Source: Marininema halotolerans
Lineage (GTDB): Bacteria; Bacillota; Bacilli; Thermoactinomycetales; DSM-45169
Length of the DNA: 64,000 bases
Assembly (NCBI RefSeq): GCF_900116235.1
Contig: NZ_FPAA01000005.1
Location: 62,001-126,000, forward strand
Direction of reading: 5' to 3'
Numbering within the stretch: the stretch's first letter is position 1; every line of letters begins with the position of its first letter. The notes beneath the pieces were generated by a model. That model did not search any database and was not told where the DNA came from. It saw only the letters and a program-made list of their open reading frames with translations. The translations under genes were made by a program, and so were the position numbers. Shown piece after piece: positions 46,844 through 55,403 of the stretch.

Positions 46844-47704
46844 TTAAAATATGTCCAACTGTCTTGAGGCGAGTCCTTCGGGATCAATGCCGAGGATCTT
46901 TGTCATCCGTTTGGCATCAGTAGCTGCATCGCCCTCAGAATTGTTGTTGAAAAGTAAGGTCAGTTGGTTGGTTTCTTTTTGTAGATGCCGGATGCGAACC
47001 TTCCATTCTTCTAATTCTTCATCCGAGTAGCGGTAAGCATAGCGGACGGCCCGCCAGTCCTCATTAGACCGCCCTGATTGATTCCATCCATGATGATTGC
47101 GCCCATGGAAACGAAGAAGTGTTTGTTCTGGATGAGTGACTGCTGGAACGATGGGAACGCTACTGATACCGGCTTGAGGTTCATCACAAATCACATGAAT
47201 TAACTCTTCCCGTTTAAGAAATTCAAGCGTTCGATCATAGTATTCGGGTAGAAACCATGTTCGATTACGAAATTCGATGGCAAGGGGTAGGTCCTTCAAT
47301 TCCTGTCGACAACGACGAATATAGTGAACATGTTCTTTTTTACAATCAAACCAAGGTGGAAATTGAAACAGTACGGCAGTTAGTTTCCCTTTATCTACTA
47401 GCGGGGATAGACTCTCACGAAAGTCCGCGAACCATGCCACGCCACTTTTTTCGGGCGCATTTTTCCCCCGTCCATGTCCAGTCAATTCGCGATACGCTTT
47501 TACCACAAAGCGAAAGGAGGGTGGAGTATCTGCCGCCCACTGTTCCATTCGTTCAGGACTGGGGATTGCATAGTACGAGCTATCCACTTCAACGACGGGG
47601 AAGTGACCTGCGTAGCTTGATAATTTCTCTTTGGAAGTGGTTCTAGGTGGGTAGATATCGTGATCTCCCCATCCACAAAGACCAATTTGAATTGGGTTGT
47701 TCAT
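46844..47704 (-). CDS. DUF72 family protein (YecE-like)
   Basis: 286 residues with the TIM-barrel-like DUF72 features: IGLCGWGDHDIYP at the N-terminus, FPVVEVDSSYYAIPS, FRFVVKAYRELTGH, VLFQFPPWF and a C-terminal LTLLFNNNSEG. Function is not established for the family. ATG 47704 follows AGAGGGGG; the reading from 47803 has no ribosome binding site. Confidence 0.9.
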   Translation of the reverse strand: MNNPIQIGLCGWGDHDIYPPRTTSKEKLSSYAGHFPVVEVDSSYYAIPSPERMEQWAADTPPSFRFVVKAYRELTGHGRGKNAPEKSGVAWFADFRESLSPLVDKGKLTAVLFQFPPWFDCKKEHVHYIRRCRQELKDLPLAIEFRNRTWFLPEYYDRTLEFLKREELIHVICDEPQAGISSVPIVPAVTHPEQTLLRFHGRNHHGWNQSGRSNEDWRAVRYAYRYSDEELEEWKVRIRHLQKETNQLTLLFNNNSEGDAATDAKRMTKILGIDPEGLASRQLDIF

Positions 47705-47869
47705 TATGGATCCCCCTCTAATACGTGCCGCCATTGTACCATAGGACCCTACTACTCGTTCAGATGGATACACATTTTGCTGACATGATTCGATGAAGTA
47801 CAATGGGGAAATGAAGACATTCTCTTATCAAACAGGGGAGACCCATGTTGATCGTAAGGGGAAGAAGTG

Positions 47870-48301
47870 ATGAACAGGAATTGGAAACGTCGAGAAGAGG
47901 GTACATATTGGATACATTCAGAGGTGGTTCATGTGCTTCAGGAGCATTGTGTTAACCAACTCCCCCAGGAAGGCTGCGGAATACTTGCAGGAAGCGGTCG
48001 AGAAATTACTTCCTTTTTCCCAGTAAAGAATCAAGAGGAAAGGACAAATGCCTATTCCTTTGAAGCCCGCTCCTACCTCACTGCATTAAAAGAAATCAGA
48101 AATCAAGCGATACAATGGATTGGGATTATTCATTCCCACCCGAATACCGAGCCTTATCCCTCCTTTGAGGACATTGCCCGTTGGCCGGATCCGATGTTGA
48201 CTTGTTGGATTTTGTCACTAAAGGAGCAACCTAATCTAGCGGCTTTTTCCATTCGGGAGGGAACCTGTCTTCCGATACCGTACCGAGTGAAGGTCATTTA
48301 A
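47870..48301 (+). CDS. JAMM/MPN+ metalloprotease-like protein (M67)
   Basis: 143 residues. The zinc JAMM motif is complete: a glutamate in PQEGCGILAG and HSHPNTEPYPSFEDI. Bacterial members cut C-terminal tails from ubiquitin-like sulfur carrier proteins (as Mec+ does for CysO) or have unknown roles. The ATG at 47870 follows AAGGGG at 8 nt. pncB starts only 6 nt after its stop, so the genes are co-transcribed; a functional tie to NAD synthesis is not evident. Confidence 0.85.
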   Translation: MNRNWKRREEGTYWIHSEVVHVLQEHCVNQLPQEGCGILAGSGREITSFFPVKNQEERTNAYSFEARSYLTALKEIRNQAIQWIGIIHSHPNTEPYPSFEDIARWPDPMLTCWILSLKEQPNLAAFSIREGTCLPIPYRVKVI

Positions 48302-48307
48302 GGAGAA

Positions 48308-49840
48308 TTGACTGAGCTGACTGGAGTGAAGGCATTGAATAACAATGGATCCGAATTTTCGGCTTTACATACGGATAAATACCAATTAACGATGATATAT
48401 GCGCATTGGAAGAATGGAAGTCACCTTGATCGAAAGGTTTATGATCTGTATTTTCGCAACCTTCCTTTTGGGAATGGGTATGCGGTGTTTGCGGGATTAG
48501 AGCGTGCGCTTCAATATCTAGAGCAGCTCCACTTTTGTGAAGAAGAGATTGACTATTTATCCCGTCAACCAGAGAATTTTGATCCCAGATTTTTAGAGTT
48601 GCTACGTCGCTTTCGTTTTAGTGGGAATCTCTATGGTATGCAAGAAGGCACCATGGTGTTTCCTAACGAGCCTCTCCTTCGGGTGGAGGGAAGTGTCATG
48701 GAGGCTCAGTTAATCGAAACGGCGCTCCTGAACTTTATCGGTTATCAGACCTTGATTGCGACAAAAGCGGCTCGCATTCGTACCATCGCAGAAAAAGAGA
48801 TGTTGATGGAATTTGGAACCCGGCGCGCACAAGAATCCGATGCGGCACTCTGGGGTGCCCGTGCAGCCTATATCGCAGGATTTGATTCTACCAGTAATGT
48901 GAGAGCGGGACAGCGGTTTGGTATTCCGATCAGTGGGACCCATTCCCATGCGTGGGTGCAAGACTTTGAAAGTGAACTGGAAGCGTTTCGTACCTTTGCT
49001 TACGCTTTTCCAGATGATTGTGTGTTGTTGGTTGATACATATGACACGTTAAAAAGTGGAGTTCCCCATGCCATTCAAGTGGGGAAGGAACTTCGGGCAA
49101 AGGGACACGAATTAAAAGGCATTCGATTAGATAGCGGTGACTTAGCTTATCTATCGAAGGAAGCTCGCCAAATGTTGAATGAGGCAGGTCTTGAGCAAAC
49201 GAAAATTGTCGCATCGAGTGATCTCGATGAATATACGATTCAAAGCTTACGTAATCAAGGGGCAACCATCGACGCATGGGGGGTTGGTACGAAATTAATT
49301 ACGTCCTATGACCAACCTGCTTTGGGGGCTGTTTATAAGTTGGTTGCTCGAGAGAAGAATGAAGAGTGGCAGCCGACCATTAAAATTTCCTCCAATCCTG
49401 AAAAAATCACTACACCGGGTGTGAAACAAGTTTTCCGTTTAATTGATCGTCAGCTCAACAAGGCGCGAGGGGATCTTATTTTAGAAGAAGGGCATCGATT
49501 GGATGAAGAGCAGCCCCTTACACTCTTTCATCCGATTCATACCTATCGTAAGAAAGAGGTTCATCAATTTCGAGCCGTGGAGTTACTGCAGCCAATGATT
49601 CTACAAGGCGAACAGGTATATGAGCTACCTTCTATTGATTCGATTCGTCAGTATTATAATGAACAGCGAGGCCTATTTTGGGAAGAGCATACCCGTTTAT
49701 TAAATCCAGAAGAGTATCATGTCGATCTATCCAAGGATTTATGGGACAAAAAACAAACCTTATTACAATCAATTTATCAGCGTATTAAAAATGATAATCT
49801 ACCTGGATCCGAGGATCACCCGCAAAATCCCATGATATAA
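48308..49840 (+). CDS. pncB: Nicotinate phosphoribosyltransferase PncB
   Basis: 510 residues. It makes nicotinate mononucleotide for NAD salvage. The N-terminal ALHTDKYQLTMIYAHWK, the GTRRAQESDAALWGARAAYIAG block, the catalytic-His region GTHSHAWV and the phosphate-binding ASSDLDEYTI are all as in the family. The TTG start at 48308 follows AAGGAG. It is followed by a terminator. Confidence 0.95.
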   Translation: MTELTGVKALNNNGSEFSALHTDKYQLTMIYAHWKNGSHLDRKVYDLYFRNLPFGNGYAVFAGLERALQYLEQLHFCEEEIDYLSRQPENFDPRFLELLRRFRFSGNLYGMQEGTMVFPNEPLLRVEGSVMEAQLIETALLNFIGYQTLIATKAARIRTIAEKEMLMEFGTRRAQESDAALWGARAAYIAGFDSTSNVRAGQRFGIPISGTHSHAWVQDFESELEAFRTFAYAFPDDCVLLVDTYDTLKSGVPHAIQVGKELRAKGHELKGIRLDSGDLAYLSKEARQMLNEAGLEQTKIVASSDLDEYTIQSLRNQGATIDAWGVGTKLITSYDQPALGAVYKLVAREKNEEWQPTIKISSNPEKITTPGVKQVFRLIDRQLNKARGDLILEEGHRLDEEQPLTLFHPIHTYRKKEVHQFRAVELLQPMILQGEQVYELPSIDSIRQYYNEQRGLFWEEHTRLLNPEEYHVDLSKDLWDKKQTLLQSIYQRIKNDNLPGSEDHPQNPMI

Positions 49841-49855
49841 TGAGAATAAGAAATT

Positions 49856-49885
49856 ATCCGCCTCTGTGCTGTGGGCGGATTTTTT
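49856..49885 (+). terminator. Terminator after pncB
   Basis: ATCCGCC and GGCGGAT pair around an 11-nt loop, followed by TTTTTT. Confidence 0.82.
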
Positions 49886-49980
49886 GTATGATAGTAAGTA
49901 GGAGAGAGTACGGGAATCAATTAACAGACAGTACCTAAAAATAAATCTACACCGATTTAATTGGGAAGGGAACGATCGAT

Positions 49981-50799
49981 ATGGAATGGTTGATCCTGTT
50001 AGCTATTGGCCTATTTTCAGGGACCATCGGTAGTTTAGTGGGTCTTGGTGGGGGAATTATCACGGTACCCGCACTCTTATTTTTAGCATCGATTTATCCC
50101 GATTATCACGAGATTACCCCACAGGTAGCTGTTGGAACGTCCTTAATGCTGATTATTATCACAGCGTTATCCTCTGTGTTTTCCTATGCCAGACAAAATC
50201 GTGTCGATTTTCAAAGTGGTTGGGTGTTTTTCCTAGGCAGTGGGCCAGGTGCGATATTTGGAGCTTACCTGACAAGCTATTTTAATCCAAGGGAATTTCA
50301 TATTGGTTTCGGTGTCCTGATGATCGTGGTTGCTGGGGTGTTAACTTTCCAAAATCGCTTGAATTTCGGGGAGATTCGCTGGAGTGTTCAGCGGGAATTC
50401 CAAGATTCAGAAGGGAATATATACCGATATGGTTATCATTATTTGACGGCCCTCGTTGTTTCGTTTTTCGTTGGAACGATATCCAGTCTGTTTGGAATTG
50501 GTGGCGGCGCACTCATCATGCCAGTGATGTTGCTTTTATTCCGTTTTCCAGCCCATGTGGCTACGGCAACGTCCATGTTTATCATCTTTTTATCTTCCAT
50601 TGTGGGATCGACGGTTCATTTTTTTCAGGGGAATATTGATTGGTGGGCAGTGATTTGGATTGCGCCAGGAGCTTACCTGGGTGGAAAATTAGGAGCCTGG
50701 CTTTCTAACCGTATGAGTAGTCAGGGTATCCTGATCGCGTTACGTTTGATGATCATCGCAGTCGCATTGAAAATGATCGTGGATGGATTTACCCATTAA
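49981..50799 (+). CDS. TSUP (TauE/SafE) family anion permease, YunE-like
   Basis: 272 residues, about eight membrane spans in two related halves. SGTIGSLVGLGGGIITVPAL opens the first half and GTISSLFGIGGGALIMPVML the second, the TSUP signature. Members export or import sulfite, sulfonates or related anions. The next gene, a 5'-nucleotidase-type phosphatase, follows after 13 nt, the same neighbourhood I recall for yunE/yunD in B. subtilis. Confidence 0.9.
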   Translation: MEWLILLAIGLFSGTIGSLVGLGGGIITVPALLFLASIYPDYHEITPQVAVGTSLMLIIITALSSVFSYARQNRVDFQSGWVFFLGSGPGAIFGAYLTSYFNPREFHIGFGVLMIVVAGVLTFQNRLNFGEIRWSVQREFQDSEGNIYRYGYHYLTALVVSFFVGTISSLFGIGGGALIMPVMLLLFRFPAHVATATSMFIIFLSSIVGSTVHFFQGNIDWWAVIWIAPGAYLGGKLGAWLSNRMSSQGILIALRLMIIAVALKMIVDGFTH

Positions 50800-50812
50800 G
50801 GGAGGAGATTTT

Positions 50813-52252
50813 TTGCACCAACGGATCCGTGTACATCTCTTACATACCAATGATATCCATAGTCACTTTGATAAGATGCCTCATATGTATACAGCCATAT
50901 CCACCTTGCGCAAGGAGCTTCATCGTTCTAATGAACCGTGCTTTACAGTCGATGTAGGGGATCATATGGATCGTGTTCGCATTGAAACCGAAGGTTCTCA
51001 TGGGCTAGCCAACCGAGATATTATGTGTGCTACGGGCTATCAATTGGTGACATTGGGAAATAATGAATTGCTTACTTTCTCAAAGGACGAGCTGCGGGAG
51101 TTGTATCAAGACGCTCCATTTACCGTTTTAGCTACCAATGTGAAGGAGAAGGAAGGGGGGACTCCTTCATGGGCTCGTGATATCGTCATTCAAGAAATAG
51201 ATGGCTGTCGAATTGCTTTTTTGGGGGTGACGATCTCTTTTCCAACGGTGTATGAGTTACTAGGTTGGAATGTGGAGGATCCCTTTGACGTCCTCGCAAC
51301 TGAGGTTGCGAAGGTTCGAGGAAAAGTAGATGGAATTGTTCTGCTCTCTCATTTAGGGTTGGGAAACGACAGACGATTAGCAGAACGGATCCCTGGGATT
51401 GATGTGATACTCGGAGGACATACCCACCATCTGTTGAGAACCCCGGAGTGGGTAGGCTCTACCATGATTGCTGCAGCAGGGCAATTTGGAGAATATCTTG
51501 GTCATGTGACGATGGAGTTGGATAAAGGTACCCGGCGGATTAGTAAGATGACAGCTAAATGTGTGCCGGTTGAAGAATTTTTACCAGATCAGGGAATGGA
51601 AAAAGATATCCTGTATTTTCGTCAAAAGGCGCAAGCGGCGTTAGCAGAGCCCCTCCTCACATTAACGGATCCATTGCCAATTCATTGGAATGATGAGTCC
51701 CCTTTGGGTAATCTTTTAGCCGATGGACTATTAGCGTGGATGGACGATGCAGACTGTGCCATGGTGAATGCAGGACAACTACTGGATGGTTTAGAGCGAG
51801 GTGGGGTCTCCCGTGCTCGTTTACATGAAATTTGCCCTCATCCGATTAACCCTTGCCGGATGATCCTAACGGGTGAACGTATACGACTCACATTAGAACA
51901 AGCAGTGGTTAAGGAGTTTCAGAATCGACGAATTAAGGGGTTTGGCTTCCGAGGGAAGCAACTCGGTACGATCAATATGGCGGGGATCGAGGCGATTTAT
52001 GATGGGTCGAGGCCGCCGATGGAGCGTTTGCGCTCGGTGATGATTAATGGCTTCCCGTTAGAAGATGATCGGCAGTATCAAGTAGCGACCATCGATATGT
52101 TTACCTTTGGTGTCGGCTATTTAGAAATGCAGAAGGGTGAGCCCATTCAGTATTGTCTTCCTGAATTCCTGCGGGATGTGCTAGCCCATCAGTTACAACA
52201 ACCCGGGGCGATTCAAAATGCATGGAAACGACGTTGGCATCCAATTGTATAA
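50813..52252 (+). CDS. Metallophosphatase / 5'-nucleotidase family protein, YunD-like
   Basis: About 479 residues. The N-terminal metallophosphoesterase has HTNDIHSHFDK, VDVGDHMDR, GNNE and GGHTHH as metal ligands. The C-terminal 5'-nucleotidase domain holds SPLGNLLADGLL. There is no signal peptide, so the protein is cytosolic. I use TTG 50813, 5 nt after GGAGGAG; ATG 50783 lies within the permease gene. Substrate is probably a nucleotide or dinucleotide. Confidence 0.9.
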   Translation: MHQRIRVHLLHTNDIHSHFDKMPHMYTAISTLRKELHRSNEPCFTVDVGDHMDRVRIETEGSHGLANRDIMCATGYQLVTLGNNELLTFSKDELRELYQDAPFTVLATNVKEKEGGTPSWARDIVIQEIDGCRIAFLGVTISFPTVYELLGWNVEDPFDVLATEVAKVRGKVDGIVLLSHLGLGNDRRLAERIPGIDVILGGHTHHLLRTPEWVGSTMIAAAGQFGEYLGHVTMELDKGTRRISKMTAKCVPVEEFLPDQGMEKDILYFRQKAQAALAEPLLTLTDPLPIHWNDESPLGNLLADGLLAWMDDADCAMVNAGQLLDGLERGGVSRARLHEICPHPINPCRMILTGERIRLTLEQAVVKEFQNRRIKGFGFRGKQLGTINMAGIEAIYDGSRPPMERLRSVMINGFPLEDDRQYQVATIDMFTFGVGYLEMQKGEPIQYCLPEFLRDVLAHQLQQPGAIQNAWKRRWHPIV

Positions 52253-52266
52253 CATGAAAGGATCAA

Positions 52267-52746
52267 TTAACGGGATCTCGCCCCTGGAATTTGATCACGA
52301 AAGCGTTCAATCAAGCGGAGAAAAGGCAGTCCAAATCCATAGCATACGATTAATTGCCCGATGCCTACATAGAGCATCGCAGCTGGAATCGTCACGGGTA
52401 GACCACTTACTGTTCCAAGTAGAATGCCGATGATGATCGCATTGATAAGGACGGGAGGGAGCGGGGCAAGCCAACGGGTTGGCATTTTTGCTGTTAACCA
52501 AGCGGCTATAAGGGAAGCGAGGCTGCCAAAGAGCACGTCATAAAGTCCCACTGGGCTAAATAAATTGGCAATGATTGCACCAATGAACAAGCCTGGAATG
52601 GCAAGGGGAGTAATCCATGGCAGTACCGTTAAACTTTCTGAGATGCGAAACTGGATGAAGCCATAGGAGAATGGGGAGAGCGCTAAAGTTAGGGCCGCAT
52701 AGATGGCAGCGATGAGGGCAATGGTGGTCAGGTGTCGTGTAGGCAT
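52267..52746 (-). CDS. QueT-family transporter
   Basis: 159-residue integral membrane protein of the QueT type, with five or six spans. IRISESLTVLPWI-like FRISESLTVLPWITPLAIPG and GLFIGAIIANLFSP are characteristic. QueT proteins take up queuosine precursors, often as S-components. I could not identify a preQ1 riboswitch in front of it. AAGGAGG lies 6 nt before the ATG. Confidence 0.85.
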   Translation of the reverse strand: MPTRHLTTIALIAAIYAALTLALSPFSYGFIQFRISESLTVLPWITPLAIPGLFIGAIIANLFSPVGLYDVLFGSLASLIAAWLTAKMPTRWLAPLPPVLINAIIIGILLGTVSGLPVTIPAAMLYVGIGQLIVCYGFGLPFLRLIERFRDQIPGARSR

Positions 52747-52891
52747 GAGAGTACCTCCTTATTTTGAATGTAGTATGCCCATCATTCTAGCATGCTTTTC
52801 CCTTTCTCAGGGTAGTTTAACGAACGCACAAGGTTCTTCTCGCATGGGGATCAGAGTTACGTTACAATATCGGAAGAAAGGGAGGTTGTCT

Positions 52892-53149
52892 ATGCGGTTT
52901 GTAGAAGATATTTACTCTTTATATAGAGATCAATTGGGTGAAGATGAAGATAACGCGGTATCCGTGGTACTTAGTATTTTGGAAGACCATTCCCGTAATG
53001 ATATGATGAATCTGATTAAAGAGATGGACGATGATGAAGTATTACAGATGGTGGGCGTCTATTTAGTAGAAATGTTAAAGATGAAAATGGCGCAAGAGGG
53101 AAAATTGACCGAATGGGATGATTCCTCCAATTCTGCCCGATATCATTAA
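52892..53149 (+). CDS. Small acidic protein, DUF6154-like
   Basis: 85 residues, all alpha-helical in appearance: MRFVEDIYSLYRDQLGE, then SILEDHSRNDMMNLIKEMDD and VGVYLVEMLKMKMAQEG. I recall similar short Bacillales proteins grouped as DUF6154, with moderate confidence. ATG 52892 follows AAAGGGAGG; a longer reading from 52703 would run through the queT promoter region and is not likely. Function unknown. Confidence 0.72.
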   Translation: MRFVEDIYSLYRDQLGEDEDNAVSVVLSILEDHSRNDMMNLIKEMDDDEVLQMVGVYLVEMLKMKMAQEGKLTEWDDSSNSARYH

Positions 53150-53165
53150 TAGAAAACCGATGTGG

Positions 53166-53192
53166 AAGGCTACCTGAAGAGGTGCCTTTTTT
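53166..53192 (+). terminator. Terminator after the small acidic protein gene
   Basis: AAGGC-T-ACC pairs with GGTGCCTT (one bulge), followed by TTTT. Confidence 0.6.
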
Positions 53193-53337
53193 ATTGTTAA
53201 AAATGAAACGAAGATGAGCGTGTCTTCGTTAAGAACGTAAAGAAGGTTTGATGAGCTAGGATTTCAATTCACAGGGTTGCCATACCCTCATTTCAATAAG
53301 GAAGTTACCTCAGTTACAATGGAGGGGGGAGGACAAT

Positions 53338-53751
53338 ATGTTACTAAAATGGCTGGGAATGGCGGTTGCTTTTGTACTCAGTACATCAACCCTCACAAGC
53401 ACTTGTAATATTATACAAATACGAGATGGGTGTTTTAGTCGGGATCAGGAAGACGGTCAGGCGGAATTTGAGCGAAATTCAGCCCCCATTCGATCAGAAG
53501 CTACGGCTTTTACTTTGACTAACATTGAAACTCCGATTACCTCTCCTAAACTGACGATGGATGAAGCGCAGCGCCTGATTGTCAGTAAACTCCATCCCTC
53601 GAGTCAAGTCAAAGCGTTAAAAAGCGAGAGGCGAGAGGGACGATGGGTCTATCGTGCACAAGTGGAGGGAAGGGGAATGGGTGGACAACTCATTCTTGAT
53701 GCAGAGTCTCGTTCATTAATTGACCTCGAGTGGGGAACGACAAAGGCATAG
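53338..53751 (+). CDS. Exported protein with PepSY-like C-terminal domain
   Basis: 137 residues. The N-terminal hydrophobic stretch WLGMAVAFVLSTSTLTSTC is a signal or anchor. From about residue 75 the pattern MDEAQRLIVSKL, then a beta-hairpin with GRWVYRAQVEG and LDAESRSLIDLEW, fits a PepSY domain, often found in protease-inhibitory or envelope proteins. Its target is unknown. Confidence 0.7.
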   Translation: MLLKWLGMAVAFVLSTSTLTSTCNIIQIRDGCFSRDQEDGQAEFERNSAPIRSEATAFTLTNIETPITSPKLTMDEAQRLIVSKLHPSSQVKALKSERREGRWVYRAQVEGRGMGGQLILDAESRSLIDLEWGTTKA

Positions 53752-53760
53752 TTGAACAAG

Positions 53761-53790
53761 AAAAAGCCCGTAAATTGCACGGGCTTTTTG
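53761..53790. terminator. Bidirectional terminator before the RluA-type gene
   Basis: AAAAAGCCCGT and ACGGGCTTTTT pair perfectly; A- and U-runs on both sides serve the convergent genes. Confidence 0.88.
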
Positions 53791-53797
53791 TTATGCC

Positions 53798-54745
53798 TTA
53801 TGGAAGTGACTGTGAAGAATCACTTATAGGGAGTGGAAGTCCAACTGATTGCATGAGATCAGTAAGGTCCTTTGGTGGTGGTGTACTTACTTCGACTAAT
53901 TGATGGGTGAGGGGGTGTGTGAAGGCAAGGTGACTTGCATGTAAGGCTTGTCGACGAATGTGTGTCATGGGGCCATTGTACAACGCATCGCCATAGAGAG
54001 GGTGACCCAAGTGGGAAAAATGAACACGAATTTGATGCGTTTTTCCCGTTTGTAGTTCGACTTGAACCAGCGTAGCGTCCTTTGTTTGTGCGATGACCTG
54101 GTAATGGGTGATGGCCTCATCTCCGGTTGATTTTACCTGTCGACGTAGGGGGTGACTATGATCACGAGCGATAGGGGCGCGAATGGTTTCTGAATCCCCT
54201 ACATTGTTTTCGGTTTTTCCTGATAAGATTGCGAGATATTGACGCTTTAGTCGGTGCTCCCGTAATTCCCGATCCATTAATTGATGGGCGTAGGCAGATT
54301 TTGCGACGAGAAGGAGCCCAGAGGTGTTTCGATCTAAGCGATGGACCGGCCGTACCTTTGCTTGAAAGCCTTCTTGTTGCCATTGATAGGTGATCCCGTG
54401 AGCGAGTGTCCCCTTGTCTCCTTTTTTTACTGGATGGACCTGGATTCCGGCAGGCTTATTGACGATGAGAAAATCTGAATCCTCCCATTCCGTTGTAAAA
54501 GGAACGGGTTCACCCACTAAATCGGCTTTCTCTGGAGGGCGAACCGCTACGTGGAGCTGATCGCCTTCTCGCAGTTTTTTGTTGAGCCACGTCTTTTTTC
54601 CGTTGAGACGTAAGCCTTTTCGATGGGTTAATCGATTGATCATGCGATTGGATAATTGCAGAGGTCCCTTTAATACCTCCTCAATGGTATGGTTGTCCCA
54701 ACTTATTGGAATGGTGTATAAGATCCACGCTGAGTGGGGTTTCAT
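53798..54745 (-). CDS. RluA-family pseudouridine synthase
   Basis: 315 residues. An N-terminal S4-like region (SNRMINRLTHRKGLRLNGKK) precedes the catalytic domain with VHRLDRNTSGLLLVA, whose Asp is the nucleophile, and the C-terminal KTHQIRVHFSHLGHPL. It modifies rRNA or tRNA uridines; which site cannot be told (RluD or YjbO/YlyB type). ATG 54745 follows AAAGGAAG; the longer reading from 54847 would overlap the regulator gene upstream. Confidence 0.9.
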   Translation of the reverse strand: MKPHSAWILYTIPISWDNHTIEEVLKGPLQLSNRMINRLTHRKGLRLNGKKTWLNKKLREGDQLHVAVRPPEKADLVGEPVPFTTEWEDSDFLIVNKPAGIQVHPVKKGDKGTLAHGITYQWQQEGFQAKVRPVHRLDRNTSGLLLVAKSAYAHQLMDRELREHRLKRQYLAILSGKTENNVGDSETIRAPIARDHSHPLRRQVKSTGDEAITHYQVIAQTKDATLVQVELQTGKTHQIRVHFSHLGHPLYGDALYNGPMTHIRRQALHASHLAFTHPLTHQLVEVSTPPPKDLTDLMQSVGLPLPISDSSQSLP

Positions 54746-54788
54746 CAAATCACTTCCTTTCATTCTGTTAAAATGGATCTTCTTTTCC

Positions 54789-55292
54789 TTACATAGTATT
54801 TCGCTCTTTCCGAAGCCATCGATTGACAGTTTCACGTGTGAGTCCAAGTAACTGGCCGATTTCCTCTTGTGTTAGCAGCTGCTCGATAGACGCTTCCGAG
54901 AAACGTTGATGTAACCAATTTCTGAGAAGAGGAATGCGTTCAGCCGTGGGTGCGGTTAAAAAACCCACACGTTGTTGAATACCACGTAACGTGTTTTGCA
55001 AGGAAAGGGCAACCTCACGGTATTTTTCTGGGTATTGCTCTAATTCGTTATACCAGTCCTTAGCAGGGAGGATCGTTACGTCACTATCTGTCATGGCAAT
55101 TGCGGTGCCATAACAAGGCTGTGGCGAGAGAAGAGAATGATGGGGGAAAAGTTCTCCTTCGGATAGCAAGTTAAATAACAGGGGGGACCCATCGGACTGA
55201 AGCCGAATGACCTTCAACAATCCTTTATTTAAACGGTAGAGACGACCCTCATCTCCCTGCCGAAACAAGATTTCCCCTTGACGTAGGATCAT
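54789..55292 (-). CDS. Short Crp/Fnr-family transcriptional regulator
   Basis: 167 residues, shorter than the usual 220-230. It has a compact cyclic-nucleotide-binding-like beta-barrel (RQGEILFRQGDEGRLYRLNKG) and a C-terminal winged helix (TQEEIGQLLGLTRETVNRWL), with the connecting dimerisation helix shortened. No cysteine cluster for an Fe-S or heme sensor is evident. ATG 55292 follows AAAGGAG. A perfect Crp-type palindrome lies between it and divergent hmp, so it may control itself and hmp. Confidence 0.87.
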   Translation of the reverse strand: MILRQGEILFRQGDEGRLYRLNKGLLKVIRLQSDGSPLLFNLLSEGELFPHHSLLSPQPCYGTAIAMTDSDVTILPAKDWYNELEQYPEKYREVALSLQNTLRGIQQRVGFLTAPTAERIPLLRNWLHQRFSEASIEQLLTQEEIGQLLGLTRETVNRWLRKERNTM

Positions 55293-55318
55293 GATGTTCA
55301 CTCCTTTGTCACGGTTCG

Positions 55319-55334
55319 TGTGATTGTAATCACA
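55319..55334. promoter_or_regulatory. Crp/Fnr-type operator between the regulator gene and hmp
   Basis: TGTGATTGTAATCACA is a perfect TGTGA-N6-TCACA palindrome, 27 nt from the regulator start and 70 nt from hmp. Confidence 0.75.
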
Positions 55335-55403
55335 GTCATCGATCCCATCTTCATTGTATCCTGAAACCGAACAGAAATAAATTTACGGAAGAAGGGGATT
55401 TCG

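Noticed and set aside
52747-52891. preQ1 riboswitch in front of the QueT-type gene
   Set aside because: I looked for the short hairpin plus A-rich tail of the class I aptamer and did not find it.
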